DNA from: an uncultured Collinsella sp.
GTDB lineage: Bacteria; Actinomycetota; Coriobacteriia; Coriobacteriales; Coriobacteriaceae
DNA length: 6,001 nt
Reading direction: 5' to 3'
Assembly: GCA_934654765.1 (NCBI GenBank)
Contig: CAKUGX010000113.1
Location: forward strand, 1-6,001
The notes below the pieces were generated by a model. The model had not been told where the DNA came from. It did not search any database and worked only from the letters and a program-made list of their open reading frames with translations. The translations under genes and the position numbers were made by a program. This document shows, one piece after another, positions 1-4,053 of the stretch. Positions within the stretch are counted from its first letter, which is position 1; the number at the start of each line of letters is the position of its first letter.

Positions 1-223
1 GGATGTCGATATAGGGAAAGCCCACGTGGCAGGCCATGGAGCACATCTTGCCGCGGTCGCGGTCGAAGTCGAACACATCGCCCGGCTTGTGACCGTGATG
101 GCAGCGGCATGCGCCCAGCTGGTCCACGCAGCTAATGCGGATTCGCGGGCGCTTGCCGCGTGGCGCGCCGAGCGGCTTACCTTCGCCCGCGGGCTCGGCG
201 CTGCTCTCGCCGGCGTTACTCAT
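1..223 (-). CDS. Small Cys/His-rich protein, TIGR04076-like (partial, 3' end outside window)
   Basis: The first 74 codons of a leftward gene are visible; the C-terminus lies beyond base 1. The start is well defined: reading upstream from the ATG at 221-223 there are only two non-start codons before an in-frame TGA (230-232). Residues 1-25 are a low-complexity Gly/Pro/Ala/Glu leader. After that come C32, C39, C41, then GHKPGDVFDFDR (44-55) and MCSMACHVGFPYIDI (60-74), with H42, H43, H45 and H66. The GHK-x-GD segment followed by a C-x3-C/H and an aromatic-Pro-Tyr-Ile stretch resembles, from memory, the small TIGR04076 proteins, whose function is unknown. The Cys/His content would suit metal or cofactor binding, but that is inference. 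The ATG overlaps the kinase stop (ATGAGTAA) and no strong ribosome site precedes it, so translation is probably coupled to the kinase. Confidence is high that it is a gene and moderate on the family. Confidence 0.65.
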   Translation of the reverse strand, partial: MSNAGESSAEPAGEGKPLGAPRGKRPRIRISCVDQLGACRCHHGHKPGDVFDFDRDRGKMCSMACHVGFPYIDI

Positions 224-1040
224 GGTCGATCACATCCAGGCAGGCCTCGATGGGCAGGCCGGCAGACTTGTCCTCCTGGTCGGCATTGCGCTCGATAAGC
301 TCGGCCACCACGCGCATGGCGTCGGCCGTTGCGCGCTGCAGACTCCAGCCGGCCATAACGCGGCCGATGAGCACCGCCGAGAACGTATCGCCCGTACCCG
401 GGAAGTAAACTGGGATCAGCTCGAAGGGAATCATGAAGTACTCGCCCGCCACGTGGTCGTAACCGATAACGGCGTTCGTGCCGTCGACCACAGCACTCGT
501 AATGACCACCGACTTGGCACCCAGCGCGCGCATGGCGTCCACAAGGACGCGGGCTTCGTCGGGCGTGATTTGCTCTGCAATAGGTGTATCGGTGAGCAGA
601 CAGGCCTCGGTGTAGTTGGGAACCGCGTAGTCGGCGCACTCGAGCAGGTGCCTCATGAGACCGATCGTGGACTCGGGCACACCGGCATAGAGCTTGCCGT
701 TGTCGCCCATGATGGGGTCGACGAACACCTTGGTGCCCTTTTGCGCGCGACGGTGGCAGAAGTCCGAGATGATGCGCGTCTCTTCCTCGGTCACGATGAA
801 GCCGGTCGAGATAGCGTCGAACTCAAAGCCAAGCTCTTCCCAGATGGCGAGGCTCTGACGCACGTACTCGGTGGTGTCGTGGATATAGAACTTGGGGTAG
901 TTGAGCGTATCGGATACCAGCGCCGTCGGCAGGTTGTGGATGCGGTAGCCCATGTGCGACAGCACCGGCAGCATGGCGGAAAGTGCGACCTTGCCGTAGC
1001 CGCACATATCGTTAATCAGCAGCAACTGAGTATTCTTCAT
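216..1040 (-). CDS. Pyridoxamine/pyridoxal kinase (PdxK/PdxY-like, ribokinase superfamily)
   Basis: Predicted to phosphorylate a B6 vitamer (pyridoxamine, pyridoxal or pyridoxine) with ATP in the cytoplasm, feeding the pyridoxal 5'-phosphate salvage pathway. The protein is 274 aa, normal for this family. Visible motifs are the N-terminal substrate-side segment INDMCGYGKVAL (9-20), VDPIMGDNGKLY (107-118, the DPVMGD-type motif), PNYTEA (141-146) and FPGTGDTFSA (213-222), whose GTGD supplies the anion hole and catalytic Asp218. The ATG at 1038-1040 was chosen because AGGGAG (1047-1052) lies 6 nt upstream and homology begins at once; a longer reading to 1205 adds Cys/Pro-rich residues unlike the family. 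The next gene overlaps its stop by 8 bp, so the two form an operon. The exact vitamer preference, and so the symbol pdxK versus pdxY, cannot be decided from sequence. A hydroxymethylpyrimidine kinase is less likely given the PdxY-type motifs. Confidence 0.92.
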   Translation of the reverse strand: MKNTQLLLINDMCGYGKVALSAMLPVLSHMGYRIHNLPTALVSDTLNYPKFYIHDTTEYVRQSLAIWEELGFEFDAISTGFIVTEEETRIISDFCHRRAQKGTKVFVDPIMGDNGKLYAGVPESTIGLMRHLLECADYAVPNYTEACLLTDTPIAEQITPDEARVLVDAMRALGAKSVVITSAVVDGTNAVIGYDHVAGEYFMIPFELIPVYFPGTGDTFSAVLIGRVMAGWSLQRATADAMRVVAELIERNADQEDKSAGLPIEACLDVIDHE

Positions 1041-1046
1041 GAGGGT

Positions 1047-1052
1047 CTCCCT
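1047..1052 (-). promoter_or_regulatory. Ribosome binding site of the B6-vitamer kinase
   Basis: On the minus strand AGGGAG lies 6 nt before the ATG at 1040. This spacing and sequence fix the start there rather than at the upstream in-frame ATG near 1205. Confidence 0.75.
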
Positions 1053-1090
1053 TGTTTCGGGCGCGGCGCGGCAGCGCCACAGTGCGACTA

Positions 1091-1096
1091 AGTGTA
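1091..1096 (-). promoter_or_regulatory. Weak candidate -10 box for the kinase operon
   Basis: TACACT on the minus strand matches 4 of 6 positions of TATAAT and would start transcription about 45 nt before the kinase ATG. No convincing -35 box sits 16-18 nt upstream, so this is tentative. The leader would contain a small GGCGC-TGCC-GCGCC hairpin. Confidence 0.2.
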
Positions 1097-1220
1097 GCGC
1101 AGGGGGCGTTGCGAGCGGAGGCGAGCAGTACGAAGGGCAAATTGTTGCGGAAAGGTTTCGAAAATGGGAGGCAAATCGCGGCGGTAGCAGCACAGTAGCT
1201 GCCATCTATTTACTACCTTT

Positions 1221-1376
1221 CCAAAACTATGCCGGATTACTACGATAAACCGCCAGTCTCCAACCACAACGAATTGCACTCCAGCAAAACCGCAGGTAGA
1301 CAGCTTGTGATTTTCCGAAAAACAATGCCGTGGTCTGAGATTTCGAATCCATCGTAGTAATCCGGCATAGTTTTGG
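1221..1376. repeat. 156-bp element with perfect 26-bp terminal inverted repeats (MITE-like or structured repeat)
   Basis: Bases 1221-1246 and 1351-1376 are exact reverse complements over 26 bp, beginning CCAAAACTATG and ending CATAGTTTTGG, separated by 104 bp. Outside the arms, CTTT (1217-1220) and AAAG (1379-1382) can extend the pairing after a 2-nt offset. Inside, 1257-1267 and 1330-1340 pair at 9 of 11 positions and sit symmetrically, 10 nt from each arm. The size and terminal repeats suit a miniature inverted-repeat element or another dispersed palindromic repeat. I see no target-site duplication and no transposase, so mobility is inference. An alternative is a paired operator or a hairpin-forming RNA. 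Confidence 0.7.
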
Positions 1377-1410
1377 GCAAAGCAACTTCGAAAGGGTGTC
1401 ACCGCAGCCC

Positions 1411-1445
1411 AAAATGATCCGTTTTCCTCCGTCCCCCACGGATCA
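1411..1445 (-). terminator. Candidate minus-strand terminator hairpin
   Basis: TGATCCGT (1415-1422) and ACGGATCA (1438-1445) form a perfect 8-bp stem around a 15-nt loop. Read on the minus strand, the stem is followed directly by TTTT (1411-1414), as in an intrinsic terminator; on the plus strand no T-run follows. The T-run is short and the loop large, so it may be weak or simply part of a palindromic repeat. It would end a leftward transcript coming from the rod-like element at 1481-1598. Confidence 0.35.
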
Positions 1446-1480
1446 CTCAAATGCCAACCGAGGCAGCACCGCAGATTGAG

Positions 1481-1598
1481 GACGGACAGCGAAAGCGTTC
1501 CTAAGCGAGCAAGGTGGCGCGAAAGAGGAGGGCATAGGCCTTGTGGCCATGCCCGACGATTGAACGCCAGATTGCCGCTTAGGAACGTTTGCAGCGTC
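1481..1598. ncRNA. Candidate structured RNA or palindromic element with long rod-like fold
   Basis: Nested complementary segments run from the outside in: GACG 1481-1484 with CGTC 1595-1598; GC/AAA 1489-1494 with TTTGC 1588-1592 (single-base bulges); a perfect 12-bp stem CGTTCCTAAGCG 1496-1507 with 1576-1587; GCAA 1509-1512 with TTGC 1572-1575; TGGCG 1515-1519 with CGCCA 1565-1569; an internal loop of about 10 nt on each side; and a terminal hairpin of 10 bp with one bulged A (1530-1540 with 1545-1554, loop TTGT). Such continuous, interrupted pairing over about 118 nt suggests a folded RNA or a palindromic mobile repeat. Strand is undetermined: a plus-strand transcript would run into the hairpin at 1605-1630, a minus-strand one into the hairpin at 1411-1445. 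It lies upstream of the marR promoter, so it is not in that promoter's mRNA leader. I do not recognise it as tRNA, 4.5S/SRP RNA, 6S RNA or a known riboswitch. Confidence 0.5.
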
Positions 1599-1604
1599 GA
1601 GCCG

Positions 1605-1630
1605 TTACGCGGTTTGGTAAAACCGCGTAA
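1605..1630 (+). promoter_or_regulatory. Perfect 11-bp-stem palindrome upstream of the marR promoter (operator or terminator)
   Basis: TTACGCGGTTT (1605-1615) and AAACCGCGTAA (1620-1630) pair perfectly around GGTA. It ends 16 bp before the -35 box. As DNA it could be an operator or activator site. As RNA it could be the terminator hairpin of an upstream plus-strand transcript, but the following bases (TCACTAGTTT) are a poor U-tract. GTTTGGTA from its centre (1612-1619) recurs at 1637-1644, next to the -35 box, which slightly favours a protein-binding role. Confidence 0.5.
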
Positions 1631-1646
1631 TCACTAGTTTGGTACC

Positions 1647-1675
1647 TTGACATTCATTTCTCATGCTCCTAGATT
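1647..1675 (+). promoter_or_regulatory. Sigma70-type promoter of the marR-ABC operon
   Basis: A perfect -35 box TTGACA (1647-1652) is followed by a 17-bp spacer and TAGATT (1670-1675), 4 of 6 matches to TATAAT. Transcription would begin near 1682, giving a leader of about 50 nt before the marR ATG. No other gene lies between this promoter and marR, so it probably drives all three genes. Confidence 0.75.
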
Positions 1676-1709
1676 GGTTAGGCACAAAACAATTCCACTA
1701 CCTAACTAA
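1674..1709 (+). promoter_or_regulatory. Inverted repeat over the transcription start, candidate MarR operator
   Basis: TTGGTTAGG (1674-1682) and CCTAACTAA (1701-1709) are inverted copies with one mismatch, separated by 18 bp. The left arm overlaps the end of the -10 box and the predicted start site, so a bound protein would block RNA polymerase. Autorepression by the MarR protein encoded next is the natural inference. The 18-bp gap is wider than in a typical MarR site, so the arms may instead be two half-sites or a leader hairpin. Confidence 0.4.
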
Positions 1710-1712
1710 AGA

Positions 1713-1718
1713 AAGGAG
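1713..1718 (+). promoter_or_regulatory. Ribosome binding site of the MarR-type regulator
   Basis: AAGGAG precedes the ATG at 1731 by 12 nt, somewhat longer than the usual 5-9 nt. No alternative in-frame start codon lies closer, so 1731 stands, perhaps with reduced translation of the regulator. Confidence 0.65.
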
Positions 1719-1730
1719 CAACACTAATTC

Positions 1731-2237
1731 ATGTGCGATGAACCTCTTAACCTTTGTTCGCACGAGCCCGGCGGCGACCCGTCACAGCCGGCGGATGCAC
1801 CCGAAGCGGTTAGCTCAGAAGACAAGCTTGCCAAGCGCATCCTCAATGGCCTGGGCTTTTGCGGCCATTACATGCATTTTCATGGCGGAGGCGTGTCCGG
1901 CAAGGCGCCCATTATCTGCCTGCTGGCCAAGCAACCCGGCGGCGAGATGTCGCAGCAGGAACTCGGCATGCACTTCGACCTCAAGCCGGGGTCGCTTTCC
2001 GAGATCCTGTCCAAGCTCGAGCTCAACGGCCTCATCGAGCGCAGCCGTAACCCCAAAGATCGACGGCAACTCACCATTCGCCTGACCGAAACCGGCCGAG
2101 AAAACGCCCGCATCGATCAGGCGGCCCGCATTCGCTTTAGAGAGCAGGCCTTTAGCGCGCTCACCCACGACGAGCGCGAGGACCTCGCCGAAATGCTCGA
2201 GAAAATCCGCGTAACCTGGGAGGAACTGGATGATTAA
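1731..2237 (+). CDS. MarR-family winged-helix transcriptional regulator
   Basis: A 168-aa DNA-binding regulator, probably a dimeric repressor of its own operon that is released by a small ligand or by oxidation. After a disordered leader (about 1-30), a dimerisation helix (about 31-52) leads into the winged helix (about 58-122). The segment GEMSQQELGMHFDLKPGSLS (71-90) covers the helix-turn-helix, helix 84-102 is the likely recognition helix, and D110-R-R112 followed by IRLTETG (116-122) is the classical MarR wing signature. C-terminal helices (125-165) complete the dimer interface. Cysteines at 2, 9, 44 and 63 and histidines at 46, 49 and 51 (FCGHYMHFH) are unusual and might sense metal or redox state. 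The gene has its own strong promoter, and its stop overlaps the next gene's start (ATGATTAA), so it is co-translated with the transporter it presumably controls. The family is clear; the ligand is unknown. Confidence 0.9.
   Translation: MCDEPLNLCSHEPGGDPSQPADAPEAVSSEDKLAKRILNGLGFCGHYMHFHGGGVSGKAPIICLLAKQPGGEMSQQELGMHFDLKPGSLSEILSKLELNGLIERSRNPKDRRQLTIRLTETGRENARIDQAARIRFREQAFSALTHDEREDLAEMLEKIRVTWEELDD
2218..2223 (+). promoter_or_regulatory. Ribosome binding site of first ABC half-transporter, inside marR
   Basis: GGGAGG lies 6 nt before the ATG at 2230, within the last codons of marR. It supports this start and translational coupling. Confidence 0.75.
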
Positions 2238-4053
2238 AACCCTTATGGGCAGCATCCGCGATTACATGAAGGTCACGATCGCCACACCGCTGCTGGTGCT
2301 TGGCGAGGTAATCTGCCAGATGATGATCCCGTTTATCACCGCCGACATGATCGACGCCATCAAGGACGGCACCGCCGTTACCGAGATGCTGCCCACCGCC
2401 GGCCTTCTGGTGCTCATCGCGCTGACGTCGCTCGCCTTTGGCGCCGCCGCGGGCATCACCTGCAGCCATGCGAGCTGCGGCTTCGCCAAGAACCTGCGTC
2501 ACGACCTGTTCTACAAGATCCAGACGTTCAGCTTTGCCAACATCGATGAGTTCTCGAGCTCCTCGCTCGTCACCCGCCTCACCACCGACATCAACAACGT
2601 GCAGCAGGCCTTTATGATGATCATCCGTATCGCCGTGCGCGCGCCGCTGGTATTGATCTTCGCCTTTACCATGGCGTTTATCATGGGCGGCAGCGTTGCC
2701 ATGGTCTACCTGGTCATCATTCCGCTGCTGGGCTTTGGACTGTTCTTTATCATCTTTAAGGTGCGCCCCATCTTCTCGCGCGTCTTCCACAAGTACGACG
2801 CGCTCAACGAATCCGTTGAGGAAAACGTCACCGGCATGCGCGTGGTCAAGAGTTACGTGCGCCAGGACTACGAGAAGGAGAAGTTCGCCACCGCCGCGCG
2901 CGACGTCCAGATGGACTTCACCCGCGCCGAGAAGCTGCTCGCCTTTAACAACCCCATGATGAACATCTGCGTCAACGGCGCGTTCGTCGTCATCATCTAC
3001 CTGGGTTCCAAGCTCATCATCACGAGCCAGGGCACCCTGTTCGACGTGGGCCAACTCTCCTCGACCTTTACCTATGGTTTCCAGATTCTCATGAGCCTGA
3101 TGCAGCTGTCGATGATCTTTGTCATGGTGACCATGGCCGACGAATCGGCACACCGCATTACCGAGGTGCTGGCTGCCGAGCCCACGATCGCCGATCCCGC
3201 CGAGCCCGTGCTCGAGGTTGCCGACGGCTCCATCGACTTTGACCACGTGAGCTTTAAGTATTCCGAGTACGCGAAGCGCCAGGCGCTCGACGATATCGAC
3301 CTGCATATTAAGAGCGGCGAGACCATCGGCATTATCGGTGGCACCGGCTCGGCCAAGTCGACGCTCGTAAACCTGATCGCCCGCCTGTACGATGTCACGG
3401 AGGGCACCGTGCGCGTCGGCGGCGTGGACGTGCGCGACTACGACCTGGACGCGCTGCGCCACCAGGTAGCCATGGTGCTGCAGAAAAACGTGCTGTTTAG
3501 CGGCACCATCGCCGAGAACCTGCGCTGGGGCGACCCGAACGCCACCGACGAGGAAGTCCGCGAGGCCGCACATCTGGCCTGCGCCGACGAGTTTGTCGAC
3601 GGCTTCCCCAAGGGCTACGACACCTGGATTGAGCAGGGCGGCACCAACGTTTCCGGCGGTCAGAAGCAGCGCCTTTGCATCGCGCGTGCCCTGCTGCGTC
3701 GCCCCAAGATCTTGATCCTGGACGACTCCACGAGCGCCGTCGACACCAAGACCGACGCCAAGATCCGCGAGGGCCTGGCGAGCTATCTGCCCAACACGAC
3801 CAAGCTCATCATCGCCCAGCGTATTAGCTCCGTGCAGGATGCTGACCGCATCATCGTCATGGAGGGTGGCCGCATCAAGGACATCGGCAACCATGACGAG
3901 CTGCTCAAGACGAGCGAGATCTACCGCGAGACCTTTACCTCGCAAAACAAGATGAGTGCCGAGGGCGAGGAGGCGGCCGAGACCGTCGCAGCCGACACCG
4001 AGGCATCCGCACCGCAAGCTCAGACCCAGGAAGGAGGCGAGGCACATGAGTAA
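2230..4053 (+). CDS. Heterodimeric ABC exporter, degenerate-site subunit (TM287/BmrC-like)
   Basis: A 607-aa fused permease-ATPase half-transporter in the cytoplasmic membrane, expected to pair with the next gene's product and export a hydrophobic or amphipathic compound. Six membrane segments lie near 15-37, 55-78, 135-155, 157-176, 245-265 and 280-300, with the ATPase from about 333. Motifs: A-loop Tyr344, Walker A GGTGSAKST (370-378, Ala375 replacing the usual Gly), Q-loop Q418, signature VSGGQ (474-478), Walker B ILILDD (494-499, Asp499 where the catalytic Glu should be), D-loop SAVD (502-505) and Gln530 in place of the switch His. These changes mark the low-activity site of heterodimeric exporters, while its intact signature serves the partner's site. 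The tail (about 574-607) is acidic, Ala/Glu/Gln-rich and probably disordered. Ribosome site GGGAGG and an 8-bp overlap with marR fix the start. Substrate unknown; multidrug efflux is a guess from the MarR context. Confidence 0.93.
   Translation: MIKTLMGSIRDYMKVTIATPLLVLGEVICQMMIPFITADMIDAIKDGTAVTEMLPTAGLLVLIALTSLAFGAAAGITCSHASCGFAKNLRHDLFYKIQTFSFANIDEFSSSSLVTRLTTDINNVQQAFMMIIRIAVRAPLVLIFAFTMAFIMGGSVAMVYLVIIPLLGFGLFFIIFKVRPIFSRVFHKYDALNESVEENVTGMRVVKSYVRQDYEKEKFATAARDVQMDFTRAEKLLAFNNPMMNICVNGAFVVIIYLGSKLIITSQGTLFDVGQLSSTFTYGFQILMSLMQLSMIFVMVTMADESAHRITEVLAAEPTIADPAEPVLEVADGSIDFDHVSFKYSEYAKRQALDDIDLHIKSGETIGIIGGTGSAKSTLVNLIARLYDVTEGTVRVGGVDVRDYDLDALRHQVAMVLQKNVLFSGTIAENLRWGDPNATDEEVREAAHLACADEFVDGFPKGYDTWIEQGGTNVSGGQKQRLCIARALLRRPKILILDDSTSAVDTKTDAKIREGLASYLPNTTKLIIAQRISSVQDADRIIVMEGGRIKDIGNHDELLKTSEIYRETFTSQNKMSAEGEEAAETVAADTEASAPQAQTQEGGEAHE
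4031..4037 (+). promoter_or_regulatory. Ribosome binding site of second ABC half-transporter
   Basis: AAGGAGG lies 8 nt before the ATG at 4046, inside the end of the first transporter gene. It decides for 4046 over the longer in-frame reading from 3956 and over the internal ATG at 4097. Confidence 0.8.

Larger units (their letters stand above)
1041..1730. other. Intergenic region between divergent operons, rich in inverted repeats
   Basis: This 690-bp stretch has no convincing gene. Open frames across it (for example a 120-codon frame on the minus strand, 1088-1450) are Cys/Arg/Trp-rich, lack a good ribosome site, run through both arms of an inverted repeat and match no family I recognise. 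It holds, from left to right, the kinase leader, a 156-bp inverted-repeat element, a hairpin with a minus-strand T-run, a rod-like fold, a perfect palindrome, and then the promoter and leader of the marR-ABC operon. Stretches 1100-1216, 1377-1410 and 1446-1480 show nothing recognisable. Confidence 0.7.

Noticed and set aside
135..1091. 318-codon plus-strand frame opposite the kinase gene
   Set aside because: The minus strand carries clear kinase motifs and a good ribosome site; the plus frame shows no recognisable domain.
1041..1205. N-terminal extension of the kinase to an upstream ATG
   Set aside because: The extension has no family similarity, while the ATG at 1040 has a well-placed AGGGAG and begins where kinase homology begins.
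1088..1450. 120-codon minus-strand frame in the intergenic region
   Set aside because: It runs through the inverted-repeat element and a hairpin, is Cys/Arg/Trp-rich, has no good ribosome site and matches no family I know. It is more likely non-coding repeat sequence.
1489..1592. Integron attC site
   Set aside because: The stems lack the conserved RYYYAAC and GTTRRRY core sites, and no integrase or cassette structure is present.
1481..1635. 6S RNA, SRP RNA or a known riboswitch
   Set aside because: The fold is shorter than 6S and lacks its large central bubble in the usual context. There is no SRP GGAAG tetraloop region, and the element lies upstream of the marR promoter rather than in a leader.
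3956..4045. Longer start for the second ABC half-transporter
   Set aside because: The added 30 residues are Arg/Pro-rich out-of-frame reading of the first gene's tail; AAGGAGG at 4031-4037 points to 4046.
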